The translations under genes were made by a program, and so were the position numbers. 64,000 nt of DNA, from the NCBI RefSeq assembly GCF_002214565.1, contig NZ_CP015106.1:930001-994000 (forward strand). Reading direction: 5' to 3'. The notes under the pieces were generated by a model, which did no database searches, had not been told where the DNA came from, and saw nothing but the letters and a program-made list of their open reading frames with translations. Of this stretch, positions 1-8,387 are shown one piece after another; within the stretch, counting starts at the first letter, position 1, and the number at the start of each line of letters is the position of its first letter. The stretch is from Thermococcus radiotolerans (GTDB lineage: Archaea > Methanobacteriota_B > Thermococci > Thermococcales > Thermococcaceae).

Positions 1-726
1 TACAAGAAGATATTCAAGGTCGGCCTGCCGTCGAGCATCGGACAGTCGGCGAACAGCTTCGGCTTCGTCATCCTCACGAGGATAATCTTCGGCTTCGGCG
101 ATGTCACCTACGCCGCCTACGTTATAACCACCAGGCTGGTTAACTTCCTCACGAGCATCTCGCGCGGCATAAGCATGGCAATGGGAACGATGATAGCCCA
201 GAACGTTGGGGCGGAGAACTACGAAAGGGCCAAGAGGATAGCCGAGAGGACGATGGCCATAAACTTCACAATAGCGAGCCTTGCGATACTGATAATCGGG
301 GTCTTCTGCGTCGAGATATTCCGCGTGTTCCTCAACGACCCGGCTGTGATCAAGGAGAGCGAGGTCGTTCTCAAGTACTTCCTCATCTCGGTGCCCTTCT
401 TCAACGGAATCTTCATAGTCGTGAACAGAACCTTCAGCTCCGCCGGCCACACCAAGAAGAGCATGGCCCTCGGGATATTCCGCCTCTGGGGCCTAAGGAT
501 TCCGCTCAGCTATGCCTTCGGTTACATAGGAGCCATCACCGTCCTTGGAATCACCATACCCCTGGCCGAACTCTTCAACTTCACGAGCAAGGGAGTGTTC
601 TTCGGAATGGGAATGAGCAACTTTATAGCCGCGATAGTCGCCCTCGCCTGGTTCCTGCGCGGAACATGGATGAGACGGATAATCGAGGAGAAAGCAAAAA
701 CCGAGCCCGAGAAGGCCACGGCTTGA
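1..726 (+). CDS. MATE family multidrug/Na+ antiporter, 3' part
   Basis: The reading frame is open from base 1 to a TGA at 724-726, so the gene starts before the window; about 241 residues are visible. The protein is very hydrophobic with at least six membrane spans, polar loops rich in Arg and Glu, and the motif [10 protein letters not shown], matching the repeated MAQ-NxGA motif of MATE (NorM/DinF-type) exporters. Such proteins expel cationic compounds in exchange for Na+ or H+. The tail is charged ([11 protein letters not shown]). The upp gene follows about 50 bases later with its own TATA box, so the two are probably separate transcripts. Family sure; substrate unknown. Confidence 0.85.
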   Translation, partial: YKKIFKVGLPSSIGQSANSFGFVILTRIIFGFGDVTYAAYVITTRLVNFLTSISRGISMAMGTMIAQNVGAENYERAKRIAERTMAINFTIASLAILIIGVFCVEIFRVFLNDPAVIKESEVVLKYFLISVPFFNGIFIVVNRTFSSAGHTKKSMALGIFRLWGLRIPLSYAFGYIGAITVLGITIPLAELFNFTSKGVFFGMGMSNFIAAIVALAWFLRGTWMRRIIEEKAKTEPEKATA

Positions 727-736
727 CAGCCGGAAG

Positions 737-746
737 GCTAATAAAC
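737..746 (+). promoter_or_regulatory. TATA box of upp
   Basis: The AT-rich block GCTAATAAAC lies 31-40 bases before the upp ATG at 777. It is followed by GGTGAG (768-773), a usable ribosome binding site. Placement predicts a transcript start near 768. Confidence 0.5.
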
Positions 747-776
747 CCTTCCCCCGACCCACCACCGGTGAGAGCG

Positions 777-1445
777 ATGATAGAGGACAAGCGGTGGAAG
801 GGTGTTTACTCCTTTGAGGACTCCCCGTTCATCATGGAGATTCTGACGGAGCTGAGGGACGAGAAAACGGGGCCAATACCGTTCAGAAAGGGACTCGTCA
901 AGCTCGGCCGCTACATGGCCTACGAGCTGACCAAGACGATGGAGGTCGAAAGGGTTCCGATAAAAACGCCGCTTGAGGAGACAACCGGAACGATAGTCAA
1001 GGACAGGCGAAACGTCGTCATAATCACCGTTCTCCGCGCGGCGATACCCCTCATGGAGGGCCTCATCAAGGTCCTCGACCATGCCCGCGTTGGTATCGTT
1101 TCGGCCTCCCGCGGAAAGGCGCCGAAGTTCGAGATAGAGATGAGGTACGTCAAGGTGCCGCAGATAAGGGAGGAGGACACCGTCATCGTAGCAGACCCAA
1201 TGATAGCAACCGGTTCAACGCTCATCAAGGTTCTCGAAGAGGTCAAGAAGTACGGAAAGGCCAAGCGCTACGTCATAGTTGGAGTTCTCGCGGCCCCCGA
1301 GGGAATAAGTAGGATAAAGGAAGCCCACCCGGACGTTGAGATGTTTGTGGCGGCCATAGACAGGGAGCTCAACGACCACGGCTACATCCTGCCCGGCCTT
1401 GGAGACGCCGGCGACAGGGCCTTCGGTGCGCCGATTAAGGTTTGA
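777..1445 (+). CDS. upp: uracil phosphoribosyltransferase
   Basis: This 222-residue protein should join uracil and PRPP to make UMP in pyrimidine salvage. The PRPP-binding loop [10 protein letters not shown] (about 139-148) and the uracil-binding end GDAGDRAFG are both present and typical of Upp. I chose ATG 777 over upstream in-frame starts because it follows a GGTGAG site and gives the family's normal length and N-terminus ([10 protein letters not shown]). It sits between the MATE gene and tRNA-Leu. Uridine phosphorylase, which could supply uracil, is encoded at 44708. Confidence 0.95.
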   Translation: MIEDKRWKGVYSFEDSPFIMEILTELRDEKTGPIPFRKGLVKLGRYMAYELTKTMEVERVPIKTPLEETTGTIVKDRRNVVIITVLRAAIPLMEGLIKVLDHARVGIVSASRGKAPKFEIEMRYVKVPQIREEDTVIVADPMIATGSTLIKVLEEVKKYGKAKRYVIVGVLAAPEGISRIKEAHPDVEMFVAAIDRELNDHGYILPGLGDAGDRAFGAPIKV

Positions 1446-1479
1446 GGTCCCCCCTTTCCGTTTTCTCCGCGCGGGGACG

Positions 1480-1491
1480 TTAAATTTATAA
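1480..1491 (+). promoter_or_regulatory. TATA box of tRNA-Leu(CAA)
   Basis: TTAAATTTATAA lies about 38-49 bases before the mature tRNA 5' end, as expected for an archaeal tRNA promoter with a short 5' leader. Confidence 0.55.
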
Positions 1492-1528
1492 GCCAGCCTT
1501 TTGTTATTCTTTTTGAAACCCGCAGTGC

Positions 1529-1616
1529 GCGGGGGTTGCCGAGCCTGGTCAAAGGCGGTGGACTCAAGATCCACTCCCGCAGGGGTTCAGGGGTTCAAAT
1601 CCCCTCCCCCGCACCA
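1529..1616 (+). tRNA. tRNA-Leu(CAA)
   Basis: Acceptor stem GCGGGGG pairs with CCCCCGC, followed by A and an encoded CCA at 1614-1616. The anticodon arm GTGGA-CTCAAGA-TCCAC gives anticodon CAA (codon UUG). The long variable arm is that of a class II leucine tRNA. There is no intron. It is one of three leucine tRNAs in the window, with TAA at 59106 and CAG at 62699. Confidence 0.95.
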
Positions 1617-1627
1617 CAACGAAAGAC

Positions 1628-1731
1628 AAGGGGGCTCCGCCCCCTTATCTCTCTGTACTCTCAAACCCCCATAGTGGGGCTACGCCCCACAACCCCGTTT
1701 CTCTTTAAACTACTGGGGGGCTAACGCCCCC
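1628..1731 (+). repeat. Three tandem GC hairpins after tRNA-Leu
   Basis: Three short perfect stem-loops stand in a row: AAGGGGGC-tcc-GCCCCCTT (1628-1646), GTGGGGC-tac-GCCCCAC (1674-1690) and GGGGGC-taac-GCCCCC (1716-1731). All share the pattern GGGGC-T(N)2-3-GCCCC. They separate the tRNA from the palindromic element that starts at 1763 and may act in tRNA 3' processing or transcript ending; this is inference. Confidence 0.6.
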
Positions 1732-1762
1732 ACACCCCCAGAAATTTTCTTGTGCAAAGTTT

Positions 1763-2022
1763 CATCAAAGATTGTAGCGCCTTTTCAAAATTCCGAGTTT
1801 CTCATGTGATTTCTCTCCTTGATGGTGCATTTGGGGGTGGAGAACCTGTGGATTGCTTCTTTTGGTATGGATTTGCTTTTAAATCGACGCCAGAAGGGCG
1901 TCAAGAGAAGTAAACCCCTTGTTAAAGCCGTTTGAGAGTGTTCTCATATAGGAAAGCAGGTTTTATGAGTGTTGGGACAATCCTTGTAGTGGACTTTCTG
2001 TAAGGAGCTACTAACTTTTGGT
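1763..2022 (+). repeat. tRNA-linked palindromic element, copy A
   Basis: This 260-bp imperfect palindrome lies in the noncoding gap 1617-2110. Its centre is GACGCC-agaag-GGCGTC (1886-1902). Going outward, both arms carry GTTCTC at about 45-47 bases (once as GAGAAC on the left) and an end block near 110 bases: GAGCTACTAACTTTTGGT at 2005-2022 and CATCAAAGATTGTAGCGC at 1763-1780, which are inverted relative to each other. AAGTAAACCCC (1908-1918) flanks the centre on the right. It matches copies at 45747 and about 55556. No coding capacity seen. Confidence 0.75.
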
Positions 2023-2110
2023 ACGTCCTTAACGGACAGCGGAAAGAATACGTACGATTATGACGTACTTGAACAAGAGTCAAAACGAAGCCTGCAGAAA
2101 ATGAAAAACT

Positions 2111-2794
2111 TCAGCGCTCCAGCTTCTTGACACCGTCCTTGGTGCCAACGAGGACTATGTCGGCTATGTCCGCAAAGATGCCGTTCTCCACGACGCCCGG
2201 AATGTTGTTGAGCTCTATCTCAAGGTCGAGCGGGTCGTCTATGCGGTGGAATCTGGCGTCGAGGATGAAGTTGCCGTTGTCCGTAACAACCGGCCCGTCC
2301 TTCTTGCTCGCCATCCTGAGCTCTGCCGTTGCGTTGAAGACCTCTATCTCCTCGGCTATGGCGCGCCAAGCTGCCGGAATCACCTCGATGGGAACCGGCA
2401 TCCTCTGGCCAAGCCTCTCCACGAGCTTGCCCTCGTCAACGAGAACGAGGAACGTTCCGGCGCGGTACTCGATTATCTTCTCCATGGTGAGCGCCGCACC
2501 GCGGCCCTTGATGAGGTTGAGGTGCGGGTCAACCTCGTCGGCGCCGTCAACGGCGATGTCAATCGCATCCACCTCGTCCAGACCAACTACCGGAACGCCG
2601 TTCTCAAGGGCGAGGAGCCTGGCCTGGTAGGAGGTGGGAACACCGTAGACGTCCTCGAGCTCCTCCTCCATTATGAGCTTGCCGAGGTACTCGATGAAGT
2701 AAGCGGTGGTGGAGCCTGTGCCGAGGCCGACTATCATGTCGTCCTCGATGAACTTCAACGCCTCCTTAGCGACGGCCCTCTTGAATTCCTCCAT
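2111..2794 (-). CDS. rpiA: ribose-5-phosphate isomerase A
   Basis: A 227-residue RpiA interconverting ribose-5-phosphate and ribulose-5-phosphate. In Thermococcales, which lack a full oxidative pentose pathway, it supplies ribose for nucleotides together with the ribulose monophosphate route. The substrate loop GLGTGSTTAYFI (about 23-34), DGADEVD (about 84-90) and KGRGAALTMEK (about 96-106, with the catalytic region) are intact. The ATG at 2794 follows GGGGTGAGCC, and the upstream membrane-protein gene ends only 4 bases before, so both are likely cotranscribed. Confidence 0.95.
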   Translation of the reverse strand: MEEFKRAVAKEALKFIEDDMIVGLGTGSTTAYFIEYLGKLIMEEELEDVYGVPTSYQARLLALENGVPVVGLDEVDAIDIAVDGADEVDPHLNLIKGRGAALTMEKIIEYRAGTFLVLVDEGKLVERLGQRMPVPIEVIPAAWRAIAEEIEVFNATAELRMASKKDGPVVTDNGNFILDARFHRIDDPLDLEIELNNIPGVVENGIFADIADIVLVGTKDGVKKLER

Positions 2795-2798
2795 AGGC

Positions 2799-3152
2799 TC
2801 ACCCCATCACCGTTCCGTTCTGCGTGAGTTGATACAGCAGGCTCTGGTTTGAGTAGAACTGGGGCTGGAAGCTGACCATCAGAGTGTAGCTGAGCATGGT
2901 GAAGTATAACCAGAACAGGAACCAGCCAAAGAAGGCCTTCCTGAGTATAAGACGCTCCTCCTCGATGTCGGGCGGCAGCTCCTTTATGATGGCCATGACT
3001 ACCTTATCGATGACCAGGAACATGGCGACGCCTATCATCCAGCCGTACTGAAACTTCGCGGCGGCGATGCCACTGACCAGGCCACAGATGAGTCCCCAGA
3101 GGTAAACTGAGAGTGAAAACTTGTGTTCAATTGCCAGCTCCACGTTCTTCAC
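2799..3152 (-). CDS. small membrane protein, EMC6-like
   Basis: This 117-residue protein has three or four hydrophobic segments (about 14-32, 36-54 and 70-95) and an acidic loop PPDIEEERLILRK. Size, topology and the loop between spans 2 and 3 resemble archaeal EMC6-like membrane proteins, which are proposed relatives of a membrane-insertase subunit; the match is from pattern memory only. The start is GTG 3152. A TATA-like GTTTTAAAAG near 3175-3185 would put the transcript start almost on the GTG, so the mRNA may be leaderless. It heads a two-gene unit with rpiA. Confidence 0.5.
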   Translation of the reverse strand: MKNVELAIEHKFSLSVYLWGLICGLVSGIAAAKFQYGWMIGVAMFLVIDKVVMAIIKELPPDIEEERLILRKAFFGWFLFWLYFTMLSYTLMVSFQPQFYSNQSLLYQLTQNGTVMG

Positions 3153-3191
3153 CTACGCTTAGCTTTAAAAAGACCTTTTAAAACCTTTCCG

Positions 3192-4526
3192 TTACTCGGA
3201 CAGTGTCTCCAGGAACTTGCGGCCCTTATCCGTCAGCCTGTAGTAGACGCGCCTGCCCTTTCTGTGGGATTCATCTATCAAACCCAGACTTTCAAGCTCG
3301 CGGAGGTGCTGGTAAACCGCCTGGTACTTCAGGGGCTTCTCAAGGGCCTCCCATATCTCGTAGCCGTACATGACCCTCTCGCTGAGGAGCCTCAGGATGT
3401 CGAGCTTCGTTCCCCCTATGCTGAACTTCTCCCTGGTCTCGGAGTAGTGCCCCTTGAGACCTGAGCTGGTCACAATGAGCGCTATCCTGTCGTCCCTCTC
3501 AAAGTAGCCCTCCTCCGCCAGCTTGAGCAGGGCGGGAACTATCACCGCCGAAGCGTATTCCGCGAAGACCCCCTCACCGGCGAGCAGTCTCTGCCCGAGG
3601 TCAAGCTCATCCTCGCCGACCATCACCGCGGTTCCATCGGTCTCGTGTATGGCCCGGAGTGCGAGCTCCTTCATCACGGGGTTCTTCACGTAGAGCGCCA
3701 GCGCCTTGGTCGGCTCCGCCCTCGGCTCGACGCCCAGGATTTCGCTCGCTATGGGGGAACACTTCTCGGCCTGAACGGCGATAAGTTTTGGCATCTCCTC
3801 GATGGCCCCTATCTCCATGAGCTCAACGAACCCCTTGTAGATGCTGTAGAGGTTGCTCCCGCTGCCGGTCGGAACCACCACGTGGGTCGGGTTCAGCTCC
3901 TCCCAGAGCTCAAAGGCGAGTGTCTTCTGCCCCTCAAGGCCGATGATGTTGCTCTCTGGCGTTACGTTGTAGAGCCCTTTCCCCTCGGCCAATCCCTCCG
4001 CGTAGCTTATGCCCTCATCAACGCTCTCGCCGTAGCGTATAACCTTGGCACCAAAGGCCACTATCTGGTTGAGCTTTCCGGATTCTATCAATCTGGGCAC
4101 GACGGTGTACGCATCGACACCCGCCCTCGCGGAGTAAGCAGCCAGGGAAGCGGCCGCGTTTCCGTTGCTCGCAACCACGAAGCCGTTCTCGGCGTAGGGG
4201 AGACCGTAGGAAAGGGCGACCGTGATGAGCCTGTCGCGGAAGGAGCCCGTGGGGTTCCGGGTCTCGTCCTTGATGAATACGTTCAATCCCAGCTCTTCGC
4301 CAAGTTTTGCCTTCAGAAGGGGCGTTCCGCCCTCGTTCAGACTGATGACTTTCCTCACATCGGGGAGAAGCTCACGGTACCTCCAGACACCGGGTTTCCG
4401 GTCCCTCCAAGCAGAAACGTCCACGTTATCGTAGTCGTAGGTTATTCCAAGGGGTTCACCGCAGGAGCAGGTTAGGGGAATAAGGGAGGAATAGAGCCTC
4501 CCGCAGCTTGGACAGCGAACCTGCAT
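3192..4526 (-). CDS. threonine-synthase-like PLP-fold protein fused to PadR winged helix
   Basis: 444 residues. An N-terminal zinc ribbon (C5, C8, C20, C22) and a fold-type II PLP enzyme body match threonine synthase: ASNGNAAAS (119-127) and the phosphate loop GSGSN (221-225). The motif that should read PTGSFKDR reads PTGSFRDR, so Arg97 (codon CGC) replaces the lysine that binds PLP. Residues about 368-444 are a PadR-type winged helix (LDILRLLSERVMYGYEIWEAL, then a charged wing). Without the lysine, normal synthase activity is unlikely; a ligand-sensing regulator is my inference. A canonical threonine synthase is at 43570-44637. Starts 6 bases after the FttA stop, so probably cotranscribed with FttA and psmB. 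Confidence 0.8.
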   Translation of the reverse strand: MQVRCPSCGRLYSSLIPLTCSCGEPLGITYDYDNVDVSAWRDRKPGVWRYRELLPDVRKVISLNEGGTPLLKAKLGEELGLNVFIKDETRNPTGSFRDRLITVALSYGLPYAENGFVVASNGNAAASLAAYSARAGVDAYTVVPRLIESGKLNQIVAFGAKVIRYGESVDEGISYAEGLAEGKGLYNVTPESNIIGLEGQKTLAFELWEELNPTHVVVPTGSGSNLYSIYKGFVELMEIGAIEEMPKLIAVQAEKCSPIASEILGVEPRAEPTKALALYVKNPVMKELALRAIHETDGTAVMVGEDELDLGQRLLAGEGVFAEYASAVIVPALLKLAEEGYFERDDRIALIVTSSGLKGHYSETREKFSIGGTKLDILRLLSERVMYGYEIWEALEKPLKYQAVYQHLRELESLGLIDESHRKGRRVYYRLTDKGRKFLETLSE

Positions 4527-4532
4527 CGGGCA

Positions 4533-6488
4533 TCACTTCAGCCTTATGGCGTCGAGGTTGTTAGGTGCCCTCGTCGACAGGCCGAACTTCTTGTGGATGC
4601 TGGTGCTCAGGTCGAGGCACTTGTGGGGCTCGCCGTGGACGGTTATGACGCGCTCGGGCCTGGGCCTCAGCCTCGCTATGTAGCTTATCAGCTCCCTCCT
4701 GTCGGCGTGACCGGAGAAGCCGTCTATGGTGTGGACCTCCATATTGACTTTGACGACCTCGGTCTTTCCGCCCTCTCCAACTAGCGGTATCTCCCTCAAG
4801 CCCCTCTGAACCTGCCTTCCGAGGGTTCCCTCGGCCTGGTAGCTGACGAATATCATGCTGTTCTTCGGGTCGGGGGCGAGCTGCTTGAAGTACTCGACGC
4901 TCGGTCCACCGACGAGCATGCCCGATGTCGCTATGATTATCGCGGGCTCTCCGCTGTCTATGATGTCCTGCCTCTCACGGCTGTTGGCGACGGGCTTGAA
5001 TATCGGGTTGAGGAACGGGTTGTAGCCCTCGTGGAATATCTGCTCGCGGAGGTGCCTGCTGAGGTACTCCGGGTAGGCCGTGTGGATTGCCGTAGCTTCC
5101 CATATCATTCCATCGAGGTAGATTGGCACCTCTATGCCGCCAACGCGGGCGTACTCTTCGAGGACCATCATTATCTCCTGGGCCCTACCGACCGCCATAG
5201 CAGGAATCAGAACCTTGCCCTTCCTCCTTATCGTCTGGTGGATAACCTCTATCAGGCGCTTCTCAGCTTCTTCACGCGGCATCTGGTAGTCGTTGCTTCC
5301 TCCGTAGGTGGACTCCATGACGAGCGTCTCAAGCCTCGGGAATCTGCTCACAGCGGGCTCGAAGAGCCTCGTCGGAATGAACTTGAAGTCGCCGGTTATG
5401 GCTATGTTGTGGAGACCGTTGCCTATGTGGAGGTGGACGATGGACGAGCCGAGAATGTGACCTGCGTTGTGGAGGGTAAGCCTCATGTCTGGGGCTATGT
5501 CCCTGACCTCGCCGTAGTCGAGTGTTATGGTATGCTTGATGACCTCCTTGATGTCCCTCGGGCGGTACAACGGCTCAACGCCGTTCATCTGCTGTATTTC
5601 GATGAAGTCCTGCTGGAGAAGCACCATCAGGTCCCTGGTCGGGGGAGTGGTGTATATCGGCCCGTCGAAGAGCTTGTAGCGGAAGAGGTACGGCAGCATT
5701 CCGCTGTGGTCGAGGTGAGCGTGGGTTATGATGATGGCGTCAAGCAGGCCGGCATCGAGGACGTACCTAAACTCCGGCGCCTCAAAGTGTGGAAAGGCCT
5801 TCTTGGGATCCCTGAGTGCAGCTATGTTAACGCCGAAGTCAACGAGAACATAGCTCTCGTTGGTTTGGACAAGGAGCGCACTCCTTCCAACCTCACGGAA
5901 GCCTCCAAGACCGGTGATTCTAATCCACTCACTCTTCAGCTCGGGCTTGCGGTAGATGTTCCGCCCAACCTGCCTGAGGAACTTCCTCCTGTCCTTCGCC
6001 TCGGCCTGGAGTATCTGCCTTATGGAGTAGATGGTCTGGCTCTGGAGGGGGGGAGTCCTTATGACCCTGGGGGCCCAGTGAACCCTCTGGGTTATGAGCC
6101 TCAGGGTTTCGCCGTTCTTTCCTATAACCAGACCCGGCTTCTTGGCCTCTATGAGGACCTCTCCAACTGATGGGTCAAAGCTCACATTGGTTATCTCTGC
6201 CTCCGGTGGAACGAGCTGCTTTATCATTTCCTCGGCCTTTTCCGGCGGAAGAAGAACCTCCGGGTCAGGGCGGACGCTGATGCGCTTCTTGAGCACCTTA
6301 GCAAGGTTCTTGATGAGCTCCCCGTCCTGCATTATGGCCTCGGGGTTCTTGACGTATATGACCAGCTCCGGCCCCTCGAACTCGACGTCGGTTATCCTGG
6401 CCTCCCTGGGGACCATCTGACTTATAACGGCCTTTATGTCCCGTAATATGTCATCAACGAAAGTTTCTCTCCTTATCAAAGTCACCAC
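4533..6488 (-). CDS. fttA: FttA/aCPSF1 transcription termination ribonuclease
   Basis: 651 residues. Two N-terminal KH-like domains (the second with GKNG at 123-126) are followed by a metallo-beta-lactamase/beta-CASP nuclease with HAHLDH at 256-261. In Thermococcus this protein cuts nascent RNA and terminates archaeal RNA polymerase, dependent on Spt4/5; that role is known for the family. The annotated start is GTG 6488, one base after the psmB stop. TTG 6479 (MIRRETFV) sits better behind GAGGTG and would give 648 residues, so the start is uncertain by three codons. It is in one operon with psmB and the downstream PLP/PadR fusion. Confidence 0.93.
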   Translation of the reverse strand: MVTLIRRETFVDDILRDIKAVISQMVPREARITDVEFEGPELVIYVKNPEAIMQDGELIKNLAKVLKKRISVRPDPEVLLPPEKAEEMIKQLVPPEAEITNVSFDPSVGEVLIEAKKPGLVIGKNGETLRLITQRVHWAPRVIRTPPLQSQTIYSIRQILQAEAKDRRKFLRQVGRNIYRKPELKSEWIRITGLGGFREVGRSALLVQTNESYVLVDFGVNIAALRDPKKAFPHFEAPEFRYVLDAGLLDAIIITHAHLDHSGMLPYLFRYKLFDGPIYTTPPTRDLMVLLQQDFIEIQQMNGVEPLYRPRDIKEVIKHTITLDYGEVRDIAPDMRLTLHNAGHILGSSIVHLHIGNGLHNIAITGDFKFIPTRLFEPAVSRFPRLETLVMESTYGGSNDYQMPREEAEKRLIEVIHQTIRRKGKVLIPAMAVGRAQEIMMVLEEYARVGGIEVPIYLDGMIWEATAIHTAYPEYLSRHLREQIFHEGYNPFLNPIFKPVANSRERQDIIDSGEPAIIIATSGMLVGGPSVEYFKQLAPDPKNSMIFVSYQAEGTLGRQVQRGLREIPLVGEGGKTEVVKVNMEVHTIDGFSGHADRRELISYIARLRPRPERVITVHGEPHKCLDLSTSIHKKFGLSTRAPNNLDAIRLK

Positions 6489-6489
6489 C

Positions 6490-7101
6490 TCACTTTAGAA
6501 GAGCCTCTATCTCCTCCTTGCTCAGCTCCCTGTAGCCGTCCTTTGTCACGGTAACGAGGGTTATTCCCTCCCCGGTGAAAACATCACGCCTTGTGGCGGC
6601 TTTTATCGCCCGGAGGGCAAGTTTTATGCCCTCTTCCAGCTTAATGTCCTCGGTGTAGCTATCCTCCAGAACCGCGAAGGCAAACTCCATTCCAGAGCCC
6701 GCGGCGGTGAACTTATCCTCTGTAATGCCCCCGGCCATGTCTATCGAGTACAGCCCGGGCTTCTCGTCGTGGCCGGCTATGAGAAACCAGCCGAAGTACG
6801 GCATGAACCTGCTGCCGTGAAGGATGTTAGAAGTCAGCGTAGCAAGGGCCTTCACGCTCATTTCATACCCAACCTTCGCCCTGTACAGCTTGGCCTCGGC
6901 CCTCAGAAGCCTAACGAGCGAGAGTATGTCTCCAACGCTCCCCGCACCGGCCAAGGCCAGGTGGTCGTCTATCTGGAACACCTTGGTAACGCTCTCTGAA
7001 AGCACCATGTTGCCGAGCGATGCTCTCCTGTCCGCCGCTAGGACGACGCCGTCCTTACATACAATGCCGACCGTAGTCGTTCCCTTTAGCTTTTCAGCCA
7101 A
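6490..7101 (-). CDS. psmB: proteasome beta subunit
   Basis: 203 residues. The catalytic threonine follows a seven-residue propeptide: [12 protein letters not shown]. Counting from Thr1, Asp17 and Lys33 are present, so this is an active proteolytic subunit of the 20S core. The start is TTG 7101, behind GGGGTGTTG. An in-frame TAA stands immediately before it, so no longer form is possible, and the first downstream in-frame ATG (at Met25 of the mature chain) would remove Thr1. Thermococcus has two beta subunits; this one has its propeptide and catalytic residues intact. The FttA gene follows directly. Confidence 0.95.
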   Translation of the reverse strand: MAEKLKGTTTVGIVCKDGVVLAADRRASLGNMVLSESVTKVFQIDDHLALAGAGSVGDILSLVRLLRAEAKLYRAKVGYEMSVKALATLTSNILHGSRFMPYFGWFLIAGHDEKPGLYSIDMAGGITEDKFTAAGSGMEFAFAVLEDSYTEDIKLEEGIKLALRAIKAATRRDVFTGEGITLVTVTKDGYRELSKEEIEALLK

Positions 7102-7165
7102 TTACAACACCCCTGCTGGTATGTTTTTAGAATAGAAGAACCTCTACAACGCCAGTTTAGGGGAA

Positions 7166-7178
7166 TAGTATTTAAAGG
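7166..7178 (+). promoter_or_regulatory. TATA box for the gene at 7217
   Basis: AATAGTATTTAAAGG-like sequence about 40-50 bases before the start codon pair at 7217/7220. It lies in the divergent gap shared with psmB. Predicted transcript start near 7196, leaving a short leader with GGGGTGG (7209-7215). Confidence 0.4.
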
Positions 7179-7216
7179 TTTCGTCCGAAGTGTACGTTTA
7201 GACACAGTGGGGTGGT

Positions 7217-8383
7217 ATGATGAAGGAAGTTATCCTGCTCACCGGGCCGCCGCTCAACGGACGGGACGAGTACATAACCGAGGCGCTGAAGCTCGCTGAC
7301 GGGGAGAGCTACGCCTACTACCACGTCTTCGACTACATCAGGGAGGTCGGAAAGGAGCTGGGCGTCAAGATAACGAGGAAGAACGTTCTCGACTTCGCCA
7401 TAAGCCACCAGGATTTGATGAACGAGATACGGGACGAGGCTTTCAATAGAATAAGAAAGGAAATAGACGAGAGTGATAGAGGCTTTCATCTCGTTTCAAC
7501 CCCGAGCCTCTTCCGCTGGGGAAGCGGAAGCGTCATCGGGTTCACAACCAGCAATCTGAAGCTTCTGAGGCCAAACCGCGTGATAATAGTCCTCGACGAC
7601 GTCCTCTCGGTCAGACGGCGCATCATCAACGACCCGGAGTGGTTCGAGCGCTTCGGCGAGAACCCAGAGAACATCAAGCTGACGACCCTCGTTATGTGGC
7701 GCGAGGATGCCATAAACCACGTCAAAACCCTGATACATGAGCTGAAGAAGGAAGGCATCGAGGTCCGCTATATCCTCCAGTTCGGCATAAGGCACCCTTA
7801 CCATGTCTTTCTTGATCTGATATTCCACGAGGCCGAGAAGCCCCTCGTATACCTCAGCTACCCAATGACCGGCCACGAGGAGGAGTACTACCACCGCGTT
7901 AGGGATTTCTACAACAAACTGAGCGGGCACTTCACGGTTCTCGATCCTGGGGCACTGGATGACTGGTGGGTGGTCGCCGAGTACGACGCCCAGGTCAACA
8001 GGGACCCCTCGATAACGCGCATCAGAATCAAACACCTCCTGGACGGTGAACAGGTGGAGGAGCTTGACAGGGAGGACATAGAGCAGGCCACGGACATACT
8101 GAGGCGCCAGCTCGTCGAGAGGGACTTCAACCTCGTCGACGTTAGCAAGGCCATAGCGGTTTACCACTACGCGGAAGGCGTTTCCGCCGGCGTTATCAGC
8201 GAGATGGCCGAGGCGTACAGGACTCTGGCGGCGATATATCTCTACTACCCGTTCAAGAGACGGCCGAGCCCGTTCATGGAGTTCTACGGCATGCAGAACC
8301 CATCGCGGAGGACAATGTTCAAGGATGAGGACGAGATGATAAGGGCGATGATTGAGGAGAAGGAATACTGGGCGAAGGTGTGA
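7217..8383 (+). CDS. P-loop-like/nucleoside deoxyribosyltransferase-like two-domain protein
   Basis: 388 residues. The N-terminal half starts like an adenylate-kinase-type P-loop protein (VILLTGPPLNGRDEY, 6-19), but the Walker lysine is Arg and the following Ser/Thr is Asp, so nucleotide binding may be altered. From about residue 208 the motif VYLSYPMTG and the later ISEMAEAYRTL resemble nucleoside 2-deoxyribosyltransferase-like folds, where a Glu acts as nucleophile. Function unknown to me; a nucleotide-handling role is inference. The GGGGTGG site favours ATG 7220 over ATG 7217. A potassium channel gene follows after 4 bases, suggesting one transcript. Confidence 0.6.
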   Translation: MMKEVILLTGPPLNGRDEYITEALKLADGESYAYYHVFDYIREVGKELGVKITRKNVLDFAISHQDLMNEIRDEAFNRIRKEIDESDRGFHLVSTPSLFRWGSGSVIGFTTSNLKLLRPNRVIIVLDDVLSVRRRIINDPEWFERFGENPENIKLTTLVMWREDAINHVKTLIHELKKEGIEVRYILQFGIRHPYHVFLDLIFHEAEKPLVYLSYPMTGHEEEYYHRVRDFYNKLSGHFTVLDPGALDDWWVVAEYDAQVNRDPSITRIRIKHLLDGEQVEELDREDIEQATDILRRQLVERDFNLVDVSKAIAVYHYAEGVSAGVISEMAEAYRTLAAIYLYYPFKRRPSPFMEFYGMQNPSRRTMFKDEDEMIRAMIEEKEYWAKV

Positions 8384-8387
8384 GGGG

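Noticed and set aside
666-776. Longer upp start at 666
   Set aside because: That stretch overlaps the MATE gene and contains the TATA box; ATG 777 has the ribosome binding site and gives the family length.
1628-2022. CRISPR array or IS element in the gap after tRNA-Leu
   Set aside because: There are no regularly spaced direct repeats and no transposase frame. The repeats are inverted and fit the palindromic family instead.
5031-6170. 379-codon open frame on the plus strand
   Set aside because: Antisense to the nuclease part of FttA, which is certain.
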